From the NCBI GenBank assembly GCA_002452815.1, contig DKFM01000008.1:124001-188000 (forward strand): DNA of 64,000 bases. Direction: 5' to 3'. The position numbers and the translations under genes are program-made. The first letter of the stretch is position 1. Every line of letters begins with the position of its first letter. Positions 19,101 through 26,367 of this stretch are shown here, piece by piece. Under the pieces are notes generated by a model. That model did not search any database and was not told where the DNA came from. It worked only from the letters and a program-made list of their open reading frames with translations. The stretch comes from Rhodobacteraceae bacterium UBA6796. Its GTDB lineage: Bacteria > Pseudomonadota > Alphaproteobacteria > Rhodobacterales > Rhodobacteraceae.

Positions 19101-19555
19101 GAGCGATCGTCGATTTCGGCAAACCCGTGGGGCACCCCGGATTCCAGTGGGAACCGGCGCAGCAGTGCGGCACAAAACGAATGGATGGTCTGGATTTTCA
19201 GGCCGCCCGGTGTTTCAATTGCCTTGGCGAACAACCGCCGGGCCTGTGCCAGATGCGCATCTGTGATCACACCGTCTTCGCCCAGATCGGTCAGTTGTTG
19301 CCGCAGTTCAGCGTCGCCCAGCATGGCCCAGGCGCCCAGACGCTTCAGCAGGCGGTTCTGCATCTCGGTCGCGGCGGCTTTGGTATAGGTCAGGCACAGC
19401 ACCTTTTGCGGCTCTGTTCCGGCCAAAAGCAGGCGCGCGACCCGATCGGTCAGCACCTTGGTCTTGCCCGAACCCGCATTGGCCGACAGCCAGACCGAGT
19501 CGCTGGGCGCGGCGGCCTGAACCTGCCGTTCGCTTGCCGGGTCGCGCCGGGTCAT
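16163..19555 (-). CDS. addA: Helicase-nuclease AddA (double-strand break repair)
   Basis: 1130 residues from the ATG at 19555, which overlaps the addB stop (ATGA). The UvrD-type helicase has Walker A in LSANAGSGKTKVLT, Walker B VDEAQDTSPGQW, and the later VMTVHGAKGLEAP and LLYVALTRAEKW motifs. The C-terminal PD-(D/E)XK nuclease has GRQIHGIIDRLV and RIRVLDYKS. With AddB it resects broken DNA ends for RecA-dependent repair. A further in-frame start lies 13 codons upstream but inside addB. It carries two clear copies of the dispersed motif, each using rare codons (AGA, ACA). Confidence 0.95.
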   Translation of the reverse strand: MTRRDPASERQVQAAAPSDSVWLSANAGSGKTKVLTDRVARLLLAGTEPQKVLCLTYTKAAATEMQNRLLKRLGAWAMLGDAELRQQLTDLGEDGVITDAHLAQARRLFAKAIETPGGLKIQTIHSFCAALLRRFPLESGVPHGFAEIDDRSAAVLRADILEELVQGPDAPLFDAVARYFSGSDIADLLTEISQNRDCFFADLNLSDMLEAFGLPRDYTPASLPQIAFDGSEADLVQSVAPVLMGQSKTMQDLARNLQAVDWTAPDTGTFDTLFNLFLYKDGGLPRAEAKTASIPTKKAVEALGEDLTEAFHAFMERIAQARGAQLGFAAAQRSFALHQFARSYLPRLAARKAARGWLDFDDLIERAAALLSNPSVAQWVLFRIDGGIDHILVDEAQDTSPGQWTVIERLTDEFTAGEGARGERRTIFVVGDRKQSIYSFQGADLQRFEAMQRLFSEKFAAVERPLLGADLLHSFRSSYAILRLTDLTFSALENDGLGGAPEHLAFHDRLPGRVDLWPPVPKSEKPAETDWESPIDLRSEHEERVVLARKIAAEIRAMIDSGTQIPLQTGQRPVHEGDFLILVQRRGPLFAEIIRACKAAGLTIAGADRLKLGAELAVKDIRAVLTFLATPEDDLALAEALRSPLFGWTEAELYRLAQPRKGYLWQALRENDAIHPGTLEILQDLRDRSDFLRPFDLIERLLNNHRGRDRLIARLGREAEDGIDELVTQALSYEQTEVPSLTGFLVWLAADDVEVKRQLEGGGRAIRVMTVHGAKGLEAPIVILPDTAKGRGPRSHEIYPIAPGVAGWHSSAALAPETLRGVQELEAQRLREEKMRLLYVALTRAEKWLIVAAAGETGSGEDSWYALIEEGMKKAGTETVHAQSAAVQELGPVQRFSHGSWPEAGAAAVEDAPEPAPPLPDWLDRHAPRPAPPLAPLSPSDLGGPKALPGEENTLDQDAAKRRGRLLHSLLEHLPSWPRATWPDLARELLSGGEDRATSDEIETFLADAVRILTLPEMADYLGPDALAEVEITAPIAELDGRQIHGIIDRLVITPDRIRVLDYKSNAVVPATAQEVPLGIVRQMAAYRAALQQIYPQHAIDCCLLWTATGQITRLTDAQLDAALRSATPS
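16914..16930 (+). repeat. Dispersed 17-bp motif, copy 4
   Basis: TGAACAGTCTCTGTTCC matches 16 of 17 consensus positions and is almost a perfect inverted repeat. It lies antisense within addA, where the coding strand reads GGA ACA GAG ACT GTT, a run of codons that are uncommon in this genome. Confidence 0.6.
18959..18975 (+). repeat. Dispersed 17-bp motif, copy 5
   Basis: AAAACAGTCTCTGTTCT matches 14 of 17 positions with the exact core CAGTCTCTGTT. In addA it encodes QNRDC in a different frame from copy 4 and uses the rare Arg codon AGA. A weaker relative with core CAGTCTCTG is at 18194-18202. Confidence 0.45.
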
Positions 19556-22485
19556 TCCAGTGTCTCCGCTTTGGCCGGATCGCTCATTTCCCATTCGCCA
19601 TAGCGCGAGAGGTGGTCGTAATCGCTGACATCGGTTTCCTTTTGCAGCGCCCGGCGCGCGGTATAGCCCTGATCGGGGCGCTGATAGGCGGCGATCAGCT
19701 GCTTCAGCTTGTCCCAGATCTGCGCGATGGTTTCCTCTTTCATCGCCAGCGTGCGGGTTTCACCATCGCCGCCCAGGCGGATATAGGTCATCGGCCCGGC
19801 CGCTCGGGGCCCGATTGCCTCAAAAGCGCCGCGCTCGACCATCGCGGCCTCCAATGGCAGCTGCTTGTCGAAATACAAAACCTCTTTGTCGCTGGGCAGC
19901 GTCCCGGATTTGTAATCGTAAACATGGGTGGTGCCATCGGGCAGAATGTCGATCCGGTCGGGCTTGGCCGTCAGCAGGAAACCCAGATTTTCCAGTGCAA
20001 CAGAGCCTTTTTTCTCGATGATCGCAGGCACGCCCTCGGCGGCACGCTGCGCCTCGTCCGCGACGAATTTCGCCGCGATCCGGGCAATCCGTGCGTGCCA
20101 AAGATGTTGCGCACTGGGCCAGGCGATCTCTCGGGCCAGAACTTCGCGCGATATCTGCAACAGCCGCGCTTCGCCCTTGGCCTGGGTTTCGCCCGGGGGG
20201 CGTTCCCTGACGAAATGCTCGACGATCTTGTGCAAGACCTGCCCGCGCAACCGCGGATCGGGTTCCGGGCGCAGCGGATCAAGCGGCGCAAGGCGCAAAA
20301 TGCGCCGCGCATAGACGGCGTAGGGGTCGCGGATCAGGGTCTTGATCGCGGTGACGGGCAATTCGCGGGGGCGCACCGCAACGGGGGGCCGGGGCGATGG
20401 CCGCGGCGCCGAGGGCAGCGTTTCGCGCGGCCTGCTGACGGCTTCGGCCAGCCGCAGCCAATTGTCCCCGCGTGACTCCATCGCCTGCAATGCCGCCGGA
20501 CCGTTCTGATCCGGCAGACCGTTCAGCAGGTTGGTGAACCGATTGAGCCAGCGCGATGGCACGGTCTCGGCCTCGGAGCTGCGTCGCGCCCGGCTGAGCA
20601 CGACTTGCGGTGCGGCAACGGCCTGTTGGAAATCATGCGCCGATAGGCCGATCTTGCGTTCCGGCAGCAAAAGGCCTGAATCGAGCCGCATTTTGCGGCT
20701 CAGCCACGGGTCCGGGGACGGGGATTCCGGCCAGATACCTTCGTTCAGACCCGCCAGAAGCACCAGTTCGGCATCGTGAATACGGGCCTCCAGCGTGCCC
20801 AGCATCGCGATATGTGGATGCGCTTCGCGGGTCTGCCGCACGGTGCCGGTTTGCAGCAGACGATTGACCAGATCCGCATAGGCCGCGGGCGAATAGATCC
20901 CGCCGTGAGATGCCTCTTCGCGCAGCTCGGCAAACAGCAGGCGGCACTGCTCGCCGGCCTCTTCGCGCCACAGCCCGCTGGTTTCGGCGGTTCCTCCGGG
21001 GCCGGCGGCCAGCGCCTCGATTATCTGCATATGTGTCTCTACGCAGGCGGAAATTGGGGTCTCTGCTGCATTTTCAAGCCCCTGTAGCGCCGCGCCGAGC
21101 CAGATAGCCCAAGCGTGCCGATCCGGGTCTTCGCCGCCTGCCCAACGCAGGAAATCGGCGTTTTCGGGGAAAGCCGGCCCATTGCGGCGCAACTCCAGCT
21201 CGATTTCGCGGGTGAAGCGCAGATGCGCCCCGCGCAGGTTCGATCCGGTGGCTGTCAGCGGGTGCTTCAAAAGCACAAGCAGCGATTCCAGGGCCAGTTT
21301 GCGCCCCCGCAGCGCCGCGACATGGCGCAACAGGCGCCCCGGCGCGGTCTGGTGGAGCGGCTCTCCCGCGCTGTCATCGGGCACGATGCCCCACCGCTCC
21401 AGCGCGGCAGTGACCCTGCGCGTCAGCATCCGGTCGGGCGTGATCAGTGCGGCCTTCACGCCGCGTTCGGCCGCGTCGCGCAGGATCAGCGCCAGTGCCA
21501 GCGCTTCGCGCCGCGCATCGGGGGCAGCCAGCAGTGTCACCTGCTCGCACGCCGGGCGCAGATCCCCCAGGGTGCGCCCCTCGGTCATCCATTGGTCGGT
21601 CACCGGGGCGGGCCGCAGCGCCAGCGACATCAGCGCATTGCGCTGCGGCGACGGCGGTGTGGCGTTGGTCCAGCGCGGCAACGCGCCGGGAGAAAGTTCA
21701 AGCCGCTGCAGCAAAGCGTGCAGCCGGAACTGCGGGTGGTCTTCGTTCGGAAATGGCCCGGAACAGAGACTATTCCAGCCGGATTCCGTCATATCGAAGT
21801 CGAACCCGGGAAGAACGATCATCCCGTTCGGCAGCTGCGCAACCGCCTCCATCAGCAGCGAGGTGGTGCCACGAGAGGCGGTGGACCCCGCAACGATGAT
21901 CGGGTCTTGCGGCGGATTCTGGTGCCACTGGGCAATCGTCGCCTCGACGATGCGGCGTTGCCGCGCGTCCGGGTCGGGGGCGGTATCGGCTTCGAAGAAA
22001 TGGGCGACGATCTTGATGAATTCGAGACTGTATTGCCAATGCCGCGCGTGGGTGTCGTCGATGTCGAGCCGCTCCAGTGCCGCAGGCGGCACACCTTCGG
22101 TTTGCATCTCGGCCATCAACTCGGCAAGGCTGTCTGCGAGGCTGAAGATATTGCTTCCGGTCTCGAACCCTGGCAGACGCTCTGTCAGCAGCGCGACCAG
22201 CTGGGCCAGTTCAAGCCTGCGGCGCAGCGCAGGCACTGCTTGGGGCACGCCCAGCAAAGGCTGGCGCCCAAGGTCGGTTACCAGACGCAGCCGGGGCAGG
22301 AACCGCGCGCCGTGACGGTCGAATTCCTCGCGCACGCGGCGTTGGGTGCGGCCGGAGTTGAGGTAAAGCTGCACCCGAGCCATTGCCTCGGGGGGGCGAT
22401 CTGCCATGCGGGCGATCAGACCGGCCACAAGCTCCCGGGCAAAATCGACCCCGGGGGGCAGGGCAAAGATCCGCGGCTCAGCCAT
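19552..22485 (-). CDS. addB: Double-strand break repair protein AddB
   Basis: 977 residues from the ATG at 22485, which overlaps the murU stop by 8 bases. An inactive helicase-like N-terminal part (VQLYLNSGRTQRRVREEF in place of a proper Walker A) is followed by a C-terminal nuclease domain with RPRELPVTAIKTLIRDPYAVYARR, PDRIDILPDGT and VYDYKSG. I do not see the cysteine cluster that holds an iron-sulfur site in Bacillus AddB, consistent with the alphaproteobacterial type. It forms the AddAB complex with the next gene and ends inside the addA start. Confidence 0.92.
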   Translation of the reverse strand: MAEPRIFALPPGVDFARELVAGLIARMADRPPEAMARVQLYLNSGRTQRRVREEFDRHGARFLPRLRLVTDLGRQPLLGVPQAVPALRRRLELAQLVALLTERLPGFETGSNIFSLADSLAELMAEMQTEGVPPAALERLDIDDTHARHWQYSLEFIKIVAHFFEADTAPDPDARQRRIVEATIAQWHQNPPQDPIIVAGSTASRGTTSLLMEAVAQLPNGMIVLPGFDFDMTESGWNSLCSGPFPNEDHPQFRLHALLQRLELSPGALPRWTNATPPSPQRNALMSLALRPAPVTDQWMTEGRTLGDLRPACEQVTLLAAPDARREALALALILRDAAERGVKAALITPDRMLTRRVTAALERWGIVPDDSAGEPLHQTAPGRLLRHVAALRGRKLALESLLVLLKHPLTATGSNLRGAHLRFTREIELELRRNGPAFPENADFLRWAGGEDPDRHAWAIWLGAALQGLENAAETPISACVETHMQIIEALAAGPGGTAETSGLWREEAGEQCRLLFAELREEASHGGIYSPAAYADLVNRLLQTGTVRQTREAHPHIAMLGTLEARIHDAELVLLAGLNEGIWPESPSPDPWLSRKMRLDSGLLLPERKIGLSAHDFQQAVAAPQVVLSRARRSSEAETVPSRWLNRFTNLLNGLPDQNGPAALQAMESRGDNWLRLAEAVSRPRETLPSAPRPSPRPPVAVRPRELPVTAIKTLIRDPYAVYARRILRLAPLDPLRPEPDPRLRGQVLHKIVEHFVRERPPGETQAKGEARLLQISREVLAREIAWPSAQHLWHARIARIAAKFVADEAQRAAEGVPAIIEKKGSVALENLGFLLTAKPDRIDILPDGTTHVYDYKSGTLPSDKEVLYFDKQLPLEAAMVERGAFEAIGPRAAGPMTYIRLGGDGETRTLAMKEETIAQIWDKLKQLIAAYQRPDQGYTARRALQKETDVSDYDHLSRYGEWEMSDPAKAETLE
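21760..21776 (-). repeat. Dispersed 17-bp motif, copy 6 (best match)
   Basis: On the minus strand GGAATAGTCTCTGTTCC fits the consensus at all 17 positions. It lies in addB, encoding part of GWNSLCSG through the uncommon codons AAT, AGT, CTC and TGT. Confidence 0.6.
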
Positions 22486-23170
22486 CGGCCGCACCCAGCA
22501 TCGCTTCGGCCAGGGGAATGCAGTCCGGGCGCCCGACGTCGCACCAGCTTCCGGGATAAACGGTGCCATAGGCCCGGCCTTCGGAAATCATCCGGTCCCA
22601 AAGCAGGTTGAGAGAGAAAACCACCTCTGGAATCGTCTCTATTCCGTCAGGATTCAGGGCTTGCGCCCCGGTATAGACATAACCCGTGCCACGGCTGATC
22701 CGGCCATCCGGGGCCAGCGCGAAATCGCCCTTGCCGGTGTGACCCAAGGCACGCTCCACCGGAACCAGAGCCAACAGCGCCGACATTCGTGCGCCTTGCC
22801 ATTGCTCGCGCAACTGTGTGATCACATTGGGGCCGCTCCAGACGGCATCGGTGTTCAGCGTCATCACCGGACCGGAGCCCAGCAGGCCAAGCGCCTTGCG
22901 CAACCCGCCGCCGGTTTCCAGAATGCGGTCGCGTTCATCAGAAATCAGCACGTCCTGTCCGGCAAGATGCGTGATGATCTGATCGGGAAGGTAATGCACG
23001 TTCGCCACGATGGGCCCGACATCGGCCGCGCGCGCCAGATCGAGTGCGTGCTCGATCAGGGGCCGCCCGGCGACCTGGACCAGCGGCTTGGGGCGCGATC
23101 TGGTCAGTTCCCCCATCCGCGTGCCGAAGCCCGCGGCAAACAACATCAATGCATCGGGTCTTTGCCGCAT
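22478..23170 (-). CDS. murU: Nucleotidyltransferase, MurNAc-1-P uridylyltransferase-like
   Basis: 230 residues. The sugar-phosphate nucleotidylyltransferase signature LFAAGFGTRMGELTRSRPKPL is present in two adjoining parts (GFGTRMGELT and RPKPLVQVAGRPLIEHA), with ETGGGLRKAL and the metal Asp in MTLNTDAVW. Next to an AmgK-type kinase this points to MurU, making UDP-MurNAc from recycled MurNAc-1-phosphate and bypassing de novo synthesis. The ATG at 23170 overlaps the amgK 3' end by 25 bases; a longer frame to 23287 lies fully inside amgK. It holds one dispersed-motif copy that imposes GGA and ATA codons. Confidence 0.87.
   Translation of the reverse strand: MRQRPDALMLFAAGFGTRMGELTRSRPKPLVQVAGRPLIEHALDLARAADVGPIVANVHYLPDQIITHLAGQDVLISDERDRILETGGGLRKALGLLGSGPVMTLNTDAVWSGPNVITQLREQWQGARMSALLALVPVERALGHTGKGDFALAPDGRISRGTGYVYTGAQALNPDGIETIPEVVFSLNLLWDRMISEGRAYGTVYPGSWCDVGRPDCIPLAEAMLGAADG
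22629..22645 (+). repeat. Dispersed 17-bp motif, copy 7
   Basis: GGAATCGTCTCTATTCC matches 16 of 17 positions. On the coding strand of murU it reads GGA ATA GAG ACG ATT CCA; ATA and GGA are very unusual here. Confidence 0.6.
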
Positions 23171-24135
23171 CGGTCCTGAATCCTTTGCATGATTTCTGCT
23201 GTGGGCGCCGGGAAGGCCGCGCGCGTTGTTCTTGCCAGATCCTGCAGGGCGGGGTGGGCAAGGTTGCGTTCGATATGGGCCCAGCAACGGGGCATCAGCG
23301 CGACATACTGCGCCTTGCCCATCGCGCGGCAGAGGCGGGCAAAAACGCCCAGTATCCGCAGCGCGCGCTGCAGGCCAAGCAGCGCATAGATCGTGCCGAA
23401 CCGTTCAGGGTCGAGCCCGCGTGCCTGCGCATAGGCCGCGCATTGCCCGGCCTCGATCGTGCCTGACACATCGCGCCGGACATCTTGCAGGGCCGAAACC
23501 AGATCATAGGCCGGATGGGTGGCCACCGCATCCTGGAAATCCAGCAGCCCAAGCCGCGCGGCGCCAGTCCGTTCTGGCAGCCAGAGCATGTTTTCGGCGT
23601 GGAAATCACGCAGGCTCAGCACCGGGGCTTCGCGATTCAGCTGCGTGTAGAGGGTGCCGATGGCATGCGCCAGATCCTCGGCCGCCGTGGCGGAGGTGCA
23701 GGGATACCAATCGGGGGTCAGGCGCACCAGTTCGGCCAGGCCGGGCCCGTCCAGCGGCGCCACGAAATCGGGGGGCGGCAGGCGGTGCAAATCCAGAAGA
23801 AATGCGGTGATTTCATCGTAAAGCGGGGCTTCACGGGCCGGGTCCTGCGCGATCAGCCGCGAGACCAGATCGTCGCCCAGATCCTCGAGCAGGAGCAGCC
23901 CCTGCGCCGTGCCATCGGCCAGAATGCGGGGGGCGGACAGGCCGTTGCCGTGGAACCATCGGGCAAGTCGCAAAAACCGCTGAATCTCGTCGCCCGGCTG
24001 GCTGATCATCAGAACCGCACGCTCGGCCCCGCGTGACAGCCGTTCGTAGCGACGCGCCGAGGCATCGCCTGCCAGCGGGCTGCGCAGGGCCGTGCCCCAG
24101 CCTGCGGCGGTCAGGAAGGCGCCGGTCTTATCCAT
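23146..24135 (-). CDS. amgK: Anomeric MurNAc/GlcNAc kinase-like phosphotransferase
   Basis: 329 residues, aminoglycoside-phosphotransferase fold. N-lobe with GDASARRYERL, hinge LLLEDLGDDLVSR, catalytic loop SLRDFHAENMLWL and metal-binding LGLLDFQDA. Beside murU, the likely job is phosphorylating MurNAc at C1 during cell-wall recycling, as in the Pseudomonas and Caulobacter AmgK-MurU pathway. The ATG at 24135 overlaps the tsaE stop by 8 bases, which argues against the longer frame starting at 24228. Confidence 0.87.
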   Translation of the reverse strand: MDKTGAFLTAAGWGTALRSPLAGDASARRYERLSRGAERAVLMISQPGDEIQRFLRLARWFHGNGLSAPRILADGTAQGLLLLEDLGDDLVSRLIAQDPAREAPLYDEITAFLLDLHRLPPPDFVAPLDGPGLAELVRLTPDWYPCTSATAAEDLAHAIGTLYTQLNREAPVLSLRDFHAENMLWLPERTGAARLGLLDFQDAVATHPAYDLVSALQDVRRDVSGTIEAGQCAAYAQARGLDPERFGTIYALLGLQRALRILGVFARLCRAMGKAQYVALMPRCWAHIERNLAHPALQDLARTTRAAFPAPTAEIMQRIQDRCGKDPMH

Positions 24136-24616
24136 CGGGCGCGTCCAGAATATGCCGCAGCCGGTCCTGCCAGACCGCATTGCCCGAAAACGCGACACGC
24201 CGGGCGGCGCCCTCGTCGGTGGTTTCAAAGCGCAGGGTCAGCGCGGTGTCGGGCGCCAGCCCGGCCAGACGGTCGGGCCATTCGATCAGGCAGATTGCCG
24301 TTTCGAAAGCTTCGTCGAAGCCCAGTTCCAGCGCCTCGTCGGGGTGGCTCAGGCGGTAAAGGTCGGCGTGCCAGATCTCGGTTCCGGCATCATAGACCTG
24401 CACCAGCGTGAAGGTGGGCGAAGGCACGTCTTCATGGCGGCCCAGCATGGCCAGACGGTGCTGGATCAGGCTGCGCGCGAAATGGGTCTTGCCGGCACCG
24501 ATCGGACCTTCCAGCAGCAGCACATCCCCGGCCTGCAGCGCGGGCGCAATCTGCTGCGCCAGATGTGCGGTCGCATCGGCATCGGGAAGGTCGAGGAACA
24601 GGAAAGGCTGAGACAT
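24128..24616 (-). CDS. tsaE: tRNA t6A37 biosynthesis ATPase TsaE
   Basis: 162 residues from the ATG at 24616. A P-loop ATPase of the YjeE family that drives the TsaBDE complex making N6-threonylcarbamoyladenosine on ANN-decoding tRNAs. Walker A in EGPIGAGKTHFAR, then VPSPTFTLVQVYD, WHADLYRLSHPDEALELGF and the WPDRL motif, all typical. A much longer open frame upstream is antisense-like and not homologous. It is coupled to amgK downstream and lies 41 bases after the PAS gene. Confidence 0.94.
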   Translation of the reverse strand: MSQPFLFLDLPDADATAHLAQQIAPALQAGDVLLLEGPIGAGKTHFARSLIQHRLAMLGRHEDVPSPTFTLVQVYDAGTEIWHADLYRLSHPDEALELGFDEAFETAICLIEWPDRLAGLAPDTALTLRFETTDEGAARRVAFSGNAVWQDRLRHILDAPDG

Positions 24617-24657
24617 GGGCGCAGTTTTACCGCGCCCATGGCCTGCCGCAAGCTGTA

Positions 24658-26265
24658 TCAGCGCGTGCTTTGGGCCGTTGCGCGCAGGTCTGCCCCCGGC
24701 GGCGGCAGATGCCCGGCCATCACAGGGCCCGGCGGCAGGGCGAAACTGGCCATCATCGCACCGCCACTCATCGGCAGGAAACGGCAGCTCAGGCTGCGCC
24801 CGTCCAGCAGGGTCACCGTATCGGCAATCGGCTGGCGTGTGCCCACCCTTGCCGAGAAGTCGCGTGCGTCGGCCCAGACAGGGCTGCTTTCGCACTGGCT
24901 TTGCCAGATTCGCAGGGCATCGGTCATGGTGACACGTCCAAGCGTCGTGTCGGGTTCGACCCCCCAAAGCCGGCCATAGGCGCGGTTCGACAGGGCCAGT
25001 TCGCCCGAGGGCAGAAAGACCGCGACGGCCTCGGCCATCAGGTCCAGAACCTCTTGCCCCATTTCCAGTTCGGCGCGGAAGCGGCGGGTCAGCGACACTT
25101 CCGAAGAAATATCCTCGAACAGGAAGGCCACGGCGCCGTCGGGGTGTGGGCGCCCGGTGACGCGATAGGTCTGGCCGGAAGGCAAGGTCCAGGTTTCGGA
25201 ATGAAACCCGGCGGCGGCAGCCTGTTCCAACTCGGTCATCTGCAGCCGCCAGCTGCGATAATCCTTCGGCTCCGGCATCATCCGCGCCTCGCGCAGCCGG
25301 TCGAGAAAGGCGTAAAGCGTGGGGCGTGCAGACAGGAATTCGGGGCCCAGCTGCAACAGGTCGATCAGCGCGGGGTTGAACAGTTGCAACTGGCGCTGAC
25401 GGTCAAAGATCGCAAGGCCGATGGGCAGATCGGCGAAGGTCTTGGTCAGCGTCTGCACAAAATCGCGCAGCGCCTTTTCTGCACGCACGGTGGCATCGGC
25501 GGGCAGGGCGAAATGCAGCGCACCCCCTTCCAGCGGGAAGCTGTGGCAATCGAACCAGGCGGGCTTGTCCTCCGCCGCGTCCAACCGCATCCGCCGCGAA
25601 CCGCCCAGCGTGGTGCCGGTATCGAGGTTGAACAGTCGCGGCAGCGGCCAGACCAGCGCCTCTTCGGTATCCTCCAGCGCGCCAGAGCGCAGGATATAGG
25701 CCCGGTTCGCCCAGGTCAGTGTGCCGTTGGCATCTTCGCGCCAGACCAGAGCGGGGGAATGATCGAGCGTCAGACGCAGCAGGTCCAGTTCATCTTCGAG
25801 CGCGCGTTGCGACAGGCCGTCGACCAGAATGCCGCGGCCCTCGGCCTCGGGGTCGATCAGGGTGATCCGCGCCAGACCGTTCACATCCTCGGCGATCAGC
25901 TTGAGCTGGCCGTGATCTTCGGCGCCGGGGCTGGAGCAAAGTTCGATATGCCCGCGTTCGGCCAGCGCCGACATCGCCTTGGCAAAGCCGTCAAAGCGAG
26001 GTGCGAGGAAGGCCGACAGCCGGGCCCATTCGCTGGCCGCCATCGGCGCGGCATCCAGCAGCGCACGGGCCGGGCCGGTCGCGTCGACCAATTCCTGATC
26101 GTCGAACAGAAACACGGTCTGTTCAAGCACCGGATGCGCCAACCCGAGGCCCGAGGGGGCCGCCGTCCTGCGATGGGTCCAGACCGAGAGCAACAACAGC
26201 GCAATCAGCGCCGAGCCGACCGAGGTGACGACGATGATGAGTGCCTGAATCCATTCAACCTGCAT
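24658..26265 (-). CDS. divL: Membrane PAS-domain protein without kinase domain, DivL-like
   Basis: 535 residues. One N-terminal membrane helix (about 6-28, IQALIIVVTSVGSALIALLLL), then several PAS folds: about 45-130, about 160-260 (LDHSPALVWREDANGTLTWANRAY), about 285-395 (LPIGLAIFDRQRQLQLFNPAL) and about 405-515 (MAEAVAVFLPSGELALSNRAYGRLWG). No histidine-kinase dimerisation or ATPase domain is visible. In R. capsulatus a PAS protein called DivL acts on the CtrA phosphorelay; position beside regB and a complete CtrA box upstream make this its likely counterpart, but the name is an inference. It heads the tsaE-amgK-murU-addBA-trxA run. Confidence 0.72.
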   Translation of the reverse strand: MQVEWIQALIIVVTSVGSALIALLLLSVWTHRRTAAPSGLGLAHPVLEQTVFLFDDQELVDATGPARALLDAAPMAASEWARLSAFLAPRFDGFAKAMSALAERGHIELCSSPGAEDHGQLKLIAEDVNGLARITLIDPEAEGRGILVDGLSQRALEDELDLLRLTLDHSPALVWREDANGTLTWANRAYILRSGALEDTEEALVWPLPRLFNLDTGTTLGGSRRMRLDAAEDKPAWFDCHSFPLEGGALHFALPADATVRAEKALRDFVQTLTKTFADLPIGLAIFDRQRQLQLFNPALIDLLQLGPEFLSARPTLYAFLDRLREARMMPEPKDYRSWRLQMTELEQAAAAGFHSETWTLPSGQTYRVTGRPHPDGAVAFLFEDISSEVSLTRRFRAELEMGQEVLDLMAEAVAVFLPSGELALSNRAYGRLWGVEPDTTLGRVTMTDALRIWQSQCESSPVWADARDFSARVGTRQPIADTVTLLDGRSLSCRFLPMSGGAMMASFALPPGPVMAGHLPPPGADLRATAQSTR

Positions 26266-26315
26266 TTGCGCAGCCTTCTTGTCTCTGTCCCGAGACCGAG
26301 CTTCGCGGAGAATGG

Positions 26316-26330
26316 TTAATGTGCCGTTAA
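26316..26330 (-). promoter_or_regulatory. Complete CtrA binding box upstream of the divL-like gene
   Basis: TTAA-N7-TTAA is exact here, and on the minus strand the second half reads TTAACCAT, the consensus CtrA half-site. It lies 51-65 bases before the divL-like ATG. A small inverted repeat GTCTC/GAGAC (26281-26296) sits between box and gene. In a GC-rich genome a chance full box is unlikely. Confidence 0.68.
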
Positions 26331-26367
26331 GGCTGATAAAACAGCCGGGCGAGAGGGGCGTTCCGGC

